From contig CAMBTV010000006.1 in assembly GCA_945870835.1 (NCBI GenBank), positions 1 through 32,309 of the forward strand: a stretch of 32,309 bases of DNA. The letters are read 5' to 3'. The stretch's first letter is position 1, and every line of letters starts with the position of its first letter. Below, piece after piece: positions 10,618-19,386 of this stretch. The DNA is from Chitinophaga pinensis. Its GTDB lineage: Bacteria; Bacteroidota; Bacteroidia; Chitinophagales; Chitinophagaceae. Both the position numbers and the translations under genes were made by a program. The notes beneath the pieces are model-generated. The model saw nothing but the letters and a program-made list of their open reading frames with translations, had not been told where the DNA came from and did not search any database.

Positions 10618-10879
10618 ATGCCTTGTGATTACCATCAGACAAAAATGTGAAATTCTTCTTAAAATCATTCTCGCAACGAATTTAATTGAATATTACAATT
10701 ACTTTTATTGAAACAAACAGTCAAACAAAAAGTTAAAGAATTTATTTTTCTTTTAAATCGGATAATGAACTCTTTGTAATTAAGTAAAATTCTAAACGCA
10801 ACGCCTATATATTCTGAACTTCTACATTGAATTTTTTATTGGTAAAATAATCTCTACTCCAAAAAAAGATAGAAGTAAT

Positions 10880-11461
10880 ATGAATAGTCTAAACAATCTT
10901 TCTGAGCAAGAACTAATACAACTTTATCTAAAAGGCAATACCAACGCCTTATCCTGTCTAATTAGCCGTTATAAGGATAAAATTTACACCTCTATTTATT
11001 TGCTTGTAAAAGACAAGTACCTAGCTGAAGATATTTTTCAGGAGGTATTTATTCGCATCATAGATAGCCTCAAAGGAAAAGGGTATTCTAATGAAGGAAA
11101 GTTTTTGCCCTGGGCCCTAAGAATTTCTCACAATTTATGTGTAGATCACTTTAGAAAAGTAAAGCGCACGCCAAAAATTACCACCAGCGATGAACGTGAT
11201 ATTTTTGAGGTGCTTAACTTTTCAGAACCCAATGCTGAAACTCGATTGATACAATCTCAACGTCATGAGAAAGTAAGAAAAATGATTGATTTACTTCCAG
11301 AAGATCAGCGAGAAGTTATCATCTTACGCCACTATGGAGACTTGAGCTTTAAAGAAATTGCCTCCATCACTAAATGTAGCACTAATACTGCTTTGGGAAG
11401 AATGAGATACGGACTAATTAATATGCGAAAAATGACCCTAGAGAAAAATATTGCCTTTTAG
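10880..11461 (+). CDS. RNA polymerase sigma factor, sigma-70/ECF family
   Basis: LISRYKDKIYTSIYLLVKDKYLAEDIFQEVFIRI (region 2) and LPEDQREVIILRHYGDLSFKEIASITKCSTNTALGRMRYGL (region 4). Confidence 0.93.
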   Translation: MNSLNNLSEQELIQLYLKGNTNALSCLISRYKDKIYTSIYLLVKDKYLAEDIFQEVFIRIIDSLKGKGYSNEGKFLPWALRISHNLCVDHFRKVKRTPKITTSDERDIFEVLNFSEPNAETRLIQSQRHEKVRKMIDLLPEDQREVIILRHYGDLSFKEIASITKCSTNTALGRMRYGLINMRKMTLEKNIAF

Positions 11462-11482
11462 AAAAAATACTTAAATCTATGC

Positions 11483-13510
11483 TTACTTTTTTATACCTGC
11501 GTTGTACAAACCCTTTACCTTTTGCAAATGTGCAATAAATTCTTTAGGCCCCTTTGTAGCGTCATAACCATATCCTCCATCAATAAGAAGATTGCCATCA
11601 CCATTTACAAAAACATAATTAGGCTGTCCAGAAGCTTTGATTAAACGCTGCTGAAGATCTTCGTATTTATCACCTACCGTTTCAATAGTAGCGTTGAGTA
11701 AAGGAGAGAATATTTTTTCAGCATCTGGTAATTCTGAATTGTAATCACTAAAAAGCGAAGCAACAACAAAATCATTTTTCATTAATTTTCCTACCTGCGG
11801 ATCAATCCAAATTTTTGATTCAAATTCCCTACAATTAACACACTGAATACCTGTAAAATCTATCATCAATGGCTTTTGAAGAAGTTTAGATGCAGCCAAA
11901 GCTTCGTCATAATCATAATAAATAACCAATTGATTATTAATAGCAGCCCCTGGTTCATATTTCTTCAAATCGGCAACATACTTTTGAGGTGGATTTGCCA
12001 CATTCTCCTTGTTGCTTTGAATGGCCGCTTCTGAAAAACTTGCAGAATTTCTCATTACATTAAAATCTTGTGTGCCCATTGGAGGCACAAAGGCAGATAC
12101 CGCTTTTAATGGCGCACCCCATAAACCCGGCACTAGATAAACTGCAAATGAAAAAGATATCATTGCCAAAAACAACCTTGGCACAGAAACAAAAGATAAT
12201 CCGAAATCATTTTTAGCTATTTCGCTATCATTTTTAAAGACAATTTTTCCTAATAAATACATTCCTAACAGTACAAAAATTACTATCCAAAGTACAATAA
12301 AAACTTCCCTATCCAATAGGCGCCACCCCCTATCTAAATCGGCATTGCTTAAAAATTTAAGTGCCAATGCAATCTCTAAAAATCCCAAAACCACCTTCAA
12401 TGCATTTTGCCAACCACCACTTTTTCCTATAGAACTTAACATGGCAGGGAAAAACGCAAAAATTGCAAAGGGGAGTGCTAGTCCAAAACCGAAGCCAAAC
12501 ATTCCTACAATAGGAGCTAACTTTCCCGAAGCGGTAGACAAACCTAACAATGATGCTACAAAATTTCCCGTACAACTAAATGATACAATCACCAATGTTA
12601 AAGCCATGAAAAATATCCCTGAATAGCTCCCAACTCCCGCCTTACTGTCAATTTTATTTGACCAGGAGGAGGGCAGATTAATTTCAAATGCTCCAAGAAA
12701 AGATGCTCCAAAAAGAATAAATAGACCAAAAAGAAACACATTGAAAATCCAGTTAGTCGATAAATTATTTAAGGCGTTTTTAGGAAGTACAGTTGCAACC
12801 AATGCTCCAACTAAGGTGTAAATTAAAATGATTGAGATAGAATAAAAAAGTGCATTTTTTTTACCCTGCAACTTAGTTTTACTTTTTTTAGTAAAAAAAC
12901 TAATGGTGATAGGAACCAATGCATAAACACAAGGGGTTAAAAAGCCTATCAATCCTGCAATGATTCCAGCAATCAATAAAGCCCACATAGATTTAGCTTG
13001 TAAACTTCCAGAGCTATTGTCCACCAATTCATCAGTTCCCTTTTTTTGATATTGAAACTGCATCGATATCGGTGCTTCACCCGATTCAATTCTATCTCCC
13101 TTCTGATAATAATAATTAATCTTCCCTTTTATTCGAATACTATCTCCAACAGATAATTTAATTTTTTGCACCCAAAAAACTGAATCAGTATAATAGCTGA
13201 TTAAAACATTGTCCAATGATGGATTAGAAGCGGTAATAGCTTTGCCTTTTTCTATGACACTATCAAGTGTATATTTTAGACTAGCGGAATCAAATTGAAT
13301 ACTTGAATTAACTGGCAGGTCTCCCGAAATTTTCTGAATTGAAAAAAGATTAACCCCGTCACTTGGAACTGCTTTTATTTTTAATTCAAATTCCCCTTGA
13401 TTATTTTGTAGCTTTTCAAAATAAAACTGCACAGGTGTTTGACTCTGTGCAGTAATAGAAAGCGATAAAAAAAATAATGGAACACTTAAAAGCAGTAAAA
13501 AATTTCTCAT
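11483..13510 (-). CDS. DsbD/CcdA-like thiol:disulfide interchange protein with C-terminal thioredoxin domain
   Basis: FLTPCVYALVPITISFF and SFSCTGNF membrane cysteines; C-terminal FTGIQCVNCREFESKIW. ORF track starts at 13543; MRNFLLLLSVPLFFLSLS at 13510 is a better signal-peptide start and removes most of the overlap with the upstream gene. Confidence 0.88.
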   Translation of the reverse strand: MRNFLLLLSVPLFFLSLSITAQSQTPVQFYFEKLQNNQGEFELKIKAVPSDGVNLFSIQKISGDLPVNSSIQFDSASLKYTLDSVIEKGKAITASNPSLDNVLISYYTDSVFWVQKIKLSVGDSIRIKGKINYYYQKGDRIESGEAPISMQFQYQKKGTDELVDNSSGSLQAKSMWALLIAGIIAGLIGFLTPCVYALVPITISFFTKKSKTKLQGKKNALFYSISIILIYTLVGALVATVLPKNALNNLSTNWIFNVFLFGLFILFGASFLGAFEINLPSSWSNKIDSKAGVGSYSGIFFMALTLVIVSFSCTGNFVASLLGLSTASGKLAPIVGMFGFGFGLALPFAIFAFFPAMLSSIGKSGGWQNALKVVLGFLEIALALKFLSNADLDRGWRLLDREVFIVLWIVIFVLLGMYLLGKIVFKNDSEIAKNDFGLSFVSVPRLFLAMISFSFAVYLVPGLWGAPLKAVSAFVPPMGTQDFNVMRNSASFSEAAIQSNKENVANPPQKYVADLKKYEPGAAINNQLVIYYDYDEALAASKLLQKPLMIDFTGIQCVNCREFESKIWIDPQVGKLMKNDFVVASLFSDYNSELPDAEKIFSPLLNATIETVGDKYEDLQQRLIKASGQPNYVFVNGDGNLLIDGGYGYDATKGPKEFIAHLQKVKGLYNAGIKK

Positions 13511-13526
13511 AATTAAAAGTGTCAGA

Positions 13527-13973
13527 TTAGTTGAGTAACACATTAAACTTTTGGGTCACAGGGGGCATACAGGTTCTATCATTACAAATCATTGATTCTA
13601 CTTCTCCACTTAAATTGGTTTTTAATTTTCCTTTTACCTTTATTATTTGAACAAAATCTGCCTTACCCTCAAAGTACATCACATCCACTTTAAAATTTTT
13701 ATCATAATATTTTGTCAATTTTCCTTTTTCAACCACCTTTCCAACTAAAGCGATCAAAGCATTTTTATTGAAACTAAAAGACGTAGGAATCGGTCCTCCG
13801 CCTGGTGTAAACTGTGAGTAAATATGCCATCCAATAGGCGGAGTGGCAGTCATACGAACTTCGTATTGACTATCTGCTAACTTTTTAGTTGTATAAGTCC
13901 AAGCTATTTTTTGTTGGGCATTTGCTGCATTAAAACAAAAAATAATTGCTATTGAAAAAATTATTCTATTCAT
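13527..13973 (-). CDS. Stand-alone DsbD N-terminal-domain-like secreted protein
   Basis: Signal peptide MNRIIFSIAIIFCFNAANA; GWHIYSQFTPGGGPIPTSFSF; CNDRTCMPP near the C-terminus as in DsbD alpha domains. Confidence 0.8.
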   Translation of the reverse strand: MNRIIFSIAIIFCFNAANAQQKIAWTYTTKKLADSQYEVRMTATPPIGWHIYSQFTPGGGPIPTSFSFNKNALIALVGKVVEKGKLTKYYDKNFKVDVMYFEGKADFVQIIKVKGKLKTNLSGEVESMICNDRTCMPPVTQKFNVLLN

Positions 13974-14014
13974 TTTCTAAATTTATTTACGATAAAGTTA
14001 CACAACGTTAGCCT

Positions 14015-14044
14015 AAGGGAATGTTAACGAAAAAACATTCCTTT
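14015..14044. other. Intergenic hairpin between purQ and the DsbD-N gene
   Basis: AAGGGAATGTT / AACATTCCTTT inverted repeat; no strong T-run, so terminator function uncertain. Confidence 0.4.
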
Positions 14045-14052
14045 GATTAACA

Positions 14053-14724
14053 TTAGTTTAGTTGAAATAGATGTGTAAAAACTTTTAAACCATCTTCATT
14101 TCCTAAAAAAGCACTACTAGCTCTTTCAGGATGCGGCATCATTCCAAATACATTTCTGTTAGCATTGCATATTCCAGCTATATTATTGATAGCTCCATTG
14201 GGATTGCTTTCCGCAGTAATAGAACCTTTTTCATCACAATAACGATAAATAATTTGCTGGTGCAATTCCAACTGCTCAAGAGTTGTAGCGTCTGCAAAAT
14301 ATCGACCTTCTCCATGAGCCACTGGTATTTTTAAACCCTGTCCTGCTTCTGAAGTAGCTTCTTTTATAAAAACATTTTTACAAACAAACTGTTGGTGACT
14401 ATTCCGCAATAATACGCCAGGCAATAGCCCGCTTTCACATAAAATCTGAAATCCATTACAAATTCCTAAAACTTTTCCTCCTTTATTAGCAAACTCAATT
14501 ACACTTTGCATCATTGGACTAAATTTTGCAATGGCACCACAACGTAGGTAATCTCCATAGCTAAATCCCCCTGGCAATACGATGCAATCTTCTGTTGAAA
14601 ACATAGTTAGATCCTTGTCTTTGTGCCAAAGTTCAATTACCTCTTGCTTCAAATCTACTCGAAGAGATTCTATTACGTCCCTGTCACAGTTACTTCCTGG
14701 AAAAACTACTACGCCAAATTTCAT
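14053..14724 (-). CDS. purQ: Phosphoribosylformylglycinamidine synthase subunit PurQ
   Basis: [60 protein letters not shown]. Confidence 0.97.
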   Translation of the reverse strand: MKFGVVVFPGSNCDRDVIESLRVDLKQEVIELWHKDKDLTMFSTEDCIVLPGGFSYGDYLRCGAIAKFSPMMQSVIEFANKGGKVLGICNGFQILCESGLLPGVLLRNSHQQFVCKNVFIKEATSEAGQGLKIPVAHGEGRYFADATTLEQLELHQQIIYRYCDEKGSITAESNPNGAINNIAGICNANRNVFGMMPHPERASSAFLGNEDGLKVFTHLFQLN

Positions 14725-14748
14725 ATGTCTTTTTTGAGATTATTCATT

Positions 14749-14779
14749 AAATGGTAATGCAAAAGTACAAATACCATTT
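14749..14779 (-). other. Hairpin between the membrane protein gene and purQ; its loop contains a TACTTTTG promoter-like motif (14760-14767, minus)
   Basis: AAATGGTA / TACCATTT inverted repeat with 15-nt loop containing CAAAAGTA. Confidence 0.4.
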
Positions 14780-14782
14780 TAA

Positions 14783-15787
14783 TTATAGAACGAAGTAGCT
14801 GAATGCTATAGCAAATGCCACCATCAGCCAGTGTAAAATGAGCGGAAATCCCCTTTTTTGGGGATATAAAAAACCGGCACCGGCAATCACTGCAATAGGA
14901 ACTGCACTGAGGATCCAGTAAACAAATGAATGGCTTGCGTTAATAAAAGGAATAAAAAGGGCTATTAAAAGGTATAAGAAAATAAGATTCCAACTTTTAC
15001 GAGCTTGAACCAACTGACGGCGAAAGTTTTTTTGAACATAAATAAACCCTGTAATACTGATAAACAAAACTATAATGACGGCAGCCAAGGCCCATTTTGA
15101 TTCAACAAAATGAGGTAAAGTTAACGCTACACCTGGAAAATGATACCCTTGCCACTTATCCATTACAAAAACATAGGATAATAAAAAATAGAAGGGGCTT
15201 GCCAATCCTAAAAGAGCAAGAACCCATTCTGGTAACTTAAAGGGTCTAGTGATCAATAAGCCAATAACTACTAATATTGAAAATGATATGGCTGGAAAAT
15301 AAAAAAAACAAGAAATTCCAATAGCCATTCCAATATTAAATAACGATGTCTTTGGACTAGGCTCATTATACAACTTACTCATCCTTGACCATACCCATAT
15401 AATCAATGAATTTATAATCAAGGGCGCGGAAAGAATATTCCATTCGGCAAACAATGAGGTAATTAACAAATAGGCCATCCCCGTTAGATAATTTGGCTTT
15501 TGCATCAATCGATGCTGATTTACCAAGGCATTTAAAGTAATGGCTTGGGTATACAATAAAATGAAAGAGATCAACGGATAAATAAGGGGAATACTTTTAC
15601 CCACACCAGAAAGTTGCGACAATAATAATTTAAAAAGAAAGCCATCTGTTTGCTGTGGCAATGGAATCTGTGGATGGATAAACATGATCAACTTAAGTAG
15701 TAGACCATATACCAACAACAAAAAGGTATTGTATGGATTGTTTGATTTAAATACTCCTGTCACGTTACTAATTGGTTTTACCCTCAA
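14783..15787 (-). CDS. Multi-pass membrane protein of unknown function (DUF6427-like)
   Basis: Around nine hydrophobic segments; family assignment is from memory of similar Bacteroidota proteins only. Confidence 0.6.
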   Translation of the reverse strand: MRVKPISNVTGVFKSNNPYNTFLLLVYGLLLKLIMFIHPQIPLPQQTDGFLFKLLLSQLSGVGKSIPLIYPLISFILLYTQAITLNALVNQHRLMQKPNYLTGMAYLLITSLFAEWNILSAPLIINSLIIWVWSRMSKLYNEPSPKTSLFNIGMAIGISCFFYFPAISFSILVVIGLLITRPFKLPEWVLALLGLASPFYFLLSYVFVMDKWQGYHFPGVALTLPHFVESKWALAAVIIVLFISITGFIYVQKNFRRQLVQARKSWNLIFLYLLIALFIPFINASHSFVYWILSAVPIAVIAGAGFLYPQKRGFPLILHWLMVAFAIAFSYFVL

Positions 15788-15910
15788 TTACTGAGGGTCT
15801 GAAATATCAATTGCAATACCTTACAAATGTGGTAAATATTATTGGTTTAACAAATAGTTTATAAGATCTAGTTGATAATTAAGAATTCACAATTTTGAAT
15901 TGCAAAACAT

Positions 15911-16267
15911 TTACTGAAGCAAATCCAAAATTTTAGGTAAAAAAATAATAATTCCACAAATAAAACTTCCAATAGCAACAATCAAAACGGCAGCTGCAGC
16001 AATGTCTTTAATTATCTTGATAACTGGATGAATATCTTTTGTAATAAGATTGCAAATTTTTTCTACCGCTGTATTCAACAACTCCATCGAAAGTACTAGC
16101 ATAGAGCATCCTGTAATAATTAACCACTCAGTTTTATTTATTTTCAAAACACCTCCAAGTATAATTACCATCAATAATGCCATCAAATGAATCCTAAAAT
16201 TCTGCTGTTTCAAAAAACAAGATCTAAGCCCTTGCCATGCAAAAGCAAAAGATTTAATCAATTTCAT
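15911..16267 (-). CDS. dgkA: Diacylglycerol/undecaprenol kinase family protein (DgkA)
   Basis: SFAFAWQGLRSCFLKQQNFRIHL and signature SMELLNTAVEKICNLI. Confidence 0.9.
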   Translation of the reverse strand: MKLIKSFAFAWQGLRSCFLKQQNFRIHLMALLMVIILGGVLKINKTEWLIITGCSMLVLSMELLNTAVEKICNLITKDIHPVIKIIKDIAAAAVLIVAIGSFICGIIIFLPKILDLLQ

Positions 16268-16299
16268 AAATAGTATGCAATTAATTACAGTTAAATAAA

Positions 16300-17535
16300 T
16301 TAGTTATCGTTTAACACAGCAATGATTTGCCCACAAGCAATTCTTATTTCATCATCACTGATTACTAGTGGAGGAGCAATGCGCAAAGAACCTGCTGCAA
16401 ATAAAAACCAGTCAGTAAAAACACCCCGTTGAATCAATTCATCAATGATTTTCTTATTCACCTCGAAGCTTCCAAAATCAACTGCAATCATTAATCCACA
16501 GCTATGTACTGAATGTATGGAAGGATGAACCAAAAGAGATAAGAAAATAGCTTCTTTTAGTTTAACGCCTTCTATTAAATTTTCGTCTATCAAAACATTC
16601 AATGCTGCAAGGCCAGCAGCACAACTAACTGGATGTCCGCCAAAAGTATTGATATGACCTAAAACTGGATGATTGGTAAAGCAGTCCATCAGTCTTTTAT
16701 CTGCAATAAATGCGCCAAGTGGCATGCCGCCTCCTAAGGCTTTACCCAACAATAAAATATCTGGCACCACATCAAATTGCTCAAATGCCCACAGGGTTCC
16801 ATTTCTACCAAAACCACATTGTATTTCATCGAGTACAAGTAAGGTGCCAGTTTCAGTGCATCTTTTCCGCAATGCCGAAAGCCAACCATTTTGAGGGATT
16901 AATACTCCAGCCTCTGCCTGAATCGTTTCAGCTACCACACAAGCTGTGCGTTCGGTAATATTTTGCAAGCAATCAAATGAATTATAGTCTAGTTGCATTA
17001 CGTCTGGTAATAATGGCCTGAAAGCATTTCGCCAGTATTCATCCCCCATAATACTCAAAGCACCTTGTGTACTTCCATGATAACTATTTTTAAATGATAT
17101 AATTTGGGTGCGACCAGTAAAACGCTTTGCTAATTTCATTGCTCCTTCAGTTGCCTCAGTTCCGCTTGCTGTATAAAATACTGAATTAAGAGAGGCGGGC
17201 AAATGATCTGTTAATTTTTTTGCATAAGCCACTTGCGGACTTTCCACCAATTCTCCGAGCACCATAATATGCATGTAATCATCCACCTGTTTCTTAATAG
17301 CCTCTACTACTCTTGGGTGACAGTGACCAATATTACAAACACTAATACCAGCTATTAAATCGATATAAGTTTTGCCATCTACATCCCAAAGTGTAGATCC
17401 TTTTGCCTTCACAATTTCTAATGCAAGAGGTGCTTCGGATGTTTGACCTACATGAGAAAGAAATAATTCCCTGTTAGAAATTGCAGTTGACCTTTGCTTA
17501 TTAGAGAGGTTATTAAAAAATTCACCTTTATTCAT
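16300..17535 (-). CDS. Class-III PLP-dependent aminotransferase (acetylornithine/aspartate aminotransferase family)
   Basis: LIAGISVCNIGHCHP, FYTASGTEATEGAMKLAKRFTGR, LVLDEIQCGFGRNGTLWAFE, LLGKALGGGMPLGA. ORF track start at 17565; the ATG giving MNKGEFFNN (17535) is more likely. Confidence 0.92.
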   Translation of the reverse strand: MNKGEFFNNLSNKQRSTAISNRELFLSHVGQTSEAPLALEIVKAKGSTLWDVDGKTYIDLIAGISVCNIGHCHPRVVEAIKKQVDDYMHIMVLGELVESPQVAYAKKLTDHLPASLNSVFYTASGTEATEGAMKLAKRFTGRTQIISFKNSYHGSTQGALSIMGDEYWRNAFRPLLPDVMQLDYNSFDCLQNITERTACVVAETIQAEAGVLIPQNGWLSALRKRCTETGTLLVLDEIQCGFGRNGTLWAFEQFDVVPDILLLGKALGGGMPLGAFIADKRLMDCFTNHPVLGHINTFGGHPVSCAAGLAALNVLIDENLIEGVKLKEAIFLSLLVHPSIHSVHSCGLMIAVDFGSFEVNKKIIDELIQRGVFTDWFLFAAGSLRIAPPLVISDDEIRIACGQIIAVLNDN

Positions 17536-17630
17536 AGAATACAAATGTCGCAAAGAAATAATCATAAATAGTGATGTCTTTTTGAATATTAATTTAATTT
17601 AGCATCATTGTAACCTAAATAAATAAAAAA

Positions 17631-18155
17631 ATGCCAGTCATTCTTCCTGTAAAAGGGATTTTCCCCAAGATAGGTGCCAATTGTTTTATTGCCCCAAATG
17701 CCACCATCGTGGGAGATGTAATTATGGGGGATGACTGTAGTGTGTGGTTCAATGCTGTGTTAAGAGGCGATGTAAACATCATCCGAATGGGCAATAAGGT
17801 AAATGTGCAAGATGGGGCAGTTATCCATTGTACTTACCAAAAAACCCAGGCTATCATAGGTAATAATGTTAGCATTGGACACAATGCAATCGTGCATGGA
17901 TGCGTTATAGCAGACAACGTGCTCATTGGTATGGGTGCCATTGTGATGGACAACGCACAAATTGGTTCCAATTGTATTATTGCAGCTGGGGCGGTGGTTC
18001 TTGAAAATACGATAGTTGAAGCTGGTAGTATTTACGCAGGTGTTCCTGCAAAAAAAATTAAAGATATTAGTCAAGAATTAATAGGCGGCGAAATTGATAG
18101 AATTGCCAATAATTACTTAATGTATAGCGGATGGTTTAAGGACCAGAAAAGCTAA
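17631..18155 (+). CDS. Gamma carbonic anhydrase-like hexapeptide-repeat protein
   Basis: GDVIMGDDCSVWFNAVLRGDVNIIRMGNKVNVQDGAVIHCTY...IGHNAIVHGCVIADNVLIGMGAIVMDNA. Confidence 0.92.
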   Translation: MPVILPVKGIFPKIGANCFIAPNATIVGDVIMGDDCSVWFNAVLRGDVNIIRMGNKVNVQDGAVIHCTYQKTQAIIGNNVSIGHNAIVHGCVIADNVLIGMGAIVMDNAQIGSNCIIAAGAVVLENTIVEAGSIYAGVPAKKIKDISQELIGGEIDRIANNYLMYSGWFKDQKS

Positions 18156-18175
18156 CCACTCACAAAATCAAAAAG

Positions 18176-18373
18176 ATGAAAAAAATAATCATGGCTATTT
18201 GCTGTATTTCTATTTTAAGCGGATGCTTTATTTTTAGAAAAAAAGTTGTCTATGGCTGTCCTACCGATGGAAGAAATGTAGGAGCAGAAAAATTAGCTTC
18301 CGGAGATCCGAAGGCGATGAAAGCTAGCAAAAAAGCAAAATATAAAGGCGGCAAAAAGAGTTATGAATATTGA
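18176..18373 (+). CDS. Small basic lipoprotein of unknown function
   Basis: 65 aa; signal peptide with lipobox LSGC; downstream of the carbonic anhydrase gene on the same strand. Confidence 0.7.
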   Translation: MKKIIMAICCISILSGCFIFRKKVVYGCPTDGRNVGAEKLASGDPKAMKASKKAKYKGGKKSYEY

Positions 18374-18392
18374 AGCTATCTTACTCATTGAA

Positions 18393-19319
18393 TTAAAAAG
18401 ATTTTTTTTCAATACTATCTAGAATATTTAAATAGCTATAATAACGATCCGGGTGGACTGTACCTAAATTTACTGCATCTTTTACCGCGCAGTCTGGCTC
18501 ATTAATGTGCATACAATTATTAAAATGACATTGATTGATTAAAGCCCTCATTTCTGGAAAATAATGAGACAATTCATGCTTAGGAATATCTACTAACCCA
18601 AGCTCCCTTATTCCCGGAGTATCAATTAACCTTCCGCCGAATGAAAGATTAAACATTTCTGCAAAAGTAGTAGTATGTAATCCTTTTCCACTCCATCCGC
18701 TTACATCTTGAGTCTTCAGTCTAAGATCTGGAAAAATAATATTAATAAAAGATGATTTTCCTACACCAGAGTGACCACTCAGTAAAGTAGTTTTATCCTT
18801 TAATAAATTTTTCACCTCCTCCACGCCAATATTTTTTTCAATACTCATGAGCAATACTTTGTAACCAATGGCCTCATAAATTTCTTTGATTTCATTATAT
18901 CTTAACAGCTCCTTTTCCTTGTATAGATCTGATTTATTAAAAACAAGAATAGAAGGAACATGATATGCTTCAGAAGTAATTAAAAAACGATCAATGAATC
19001 CAAGGGATGTTTTGGGTTCTTTTAAAGTAGCAAATAAAAGTGATTGATCAAGATTAGAAGCAATGATATGATGCTGATGCCGATTGTGTGGAGAAGATCG
19101 AGTAATGTAATTTTTACGAGTTGCTATGTCAGTAATGGTCACAGTGTTTTCCAGCTCATTTTCCATATCAGCTAAAACTATATCTCCTACAGCAACAGGG
19201 TTGGTAGAAGTGATACTGTCTATCTTAAATTTACCTTTAATACGGGCATTAAAAGCCTTTCCATTCTCATCCTGAACAATATACCAACTTCCGGTACTTT
19301 TATACACTGTTGCCATCAT
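18393..19319 (-). CDS. rsgA: Ribosome small-subunit-dependent GTPase A
   Basis: Circularly permuted GTPase: NKSDL, GHSGVGKSSFIN, DTPGIRELGL; C-terminal CHFNNCMHINEPDCAV zinc motif. Confidence 0.97.
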   Translation of the reverse strand: MMATVYKSTGSWYIVQDENGKAFNARIKGKFKIDSITSTNPVAVGDIVLADMENELENTVTITDIATRKNYITRSSPHNRHQHHIIASNLDQSLLFATLKEPKTSLGFIDRFLITSEAYHVPSILVFNKSDLYKEKELLRYNEIKEIYEAIGYKVLLMSIEKNIGVEEVKNLLKDKTTLLSGHSGVGKSSFINIIFPDLRLKTQDVSGWSGKGLHTTTFAEMFNLSFGGRLIDTPGIRELGLVDIPKHELSHYFPEMRALINQCHFNNCMHINEPDCAVKDAVNLGTVHPDRYYSYLNILDSIEKKSF

Positions 19320-19386
19320 AGACTACAAATTTCACTAATTAAAACGAAATGAAAAGATTTTTAATAAATATAATTACTCCTTGAGG

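Noticed and set aside
12345-12626. Antisense ORFs inside the dsbD-like gene (also 12357..12575)
   Set aside because: Overlap a well-supported CDS; low-complexity, no recognisable motif.
16673-16958. Two + strand ORFs opposite the aminotransferase
   Set aside because: Antisense shadows of a conserved coding sequence.
17760-18074. 104-aa minus ORF opposite the gamma carbonic anhydrase
   Set aside because: Antisense to hexapeptide repeats; the repeat periodicity of the sense gene explains the open frame.
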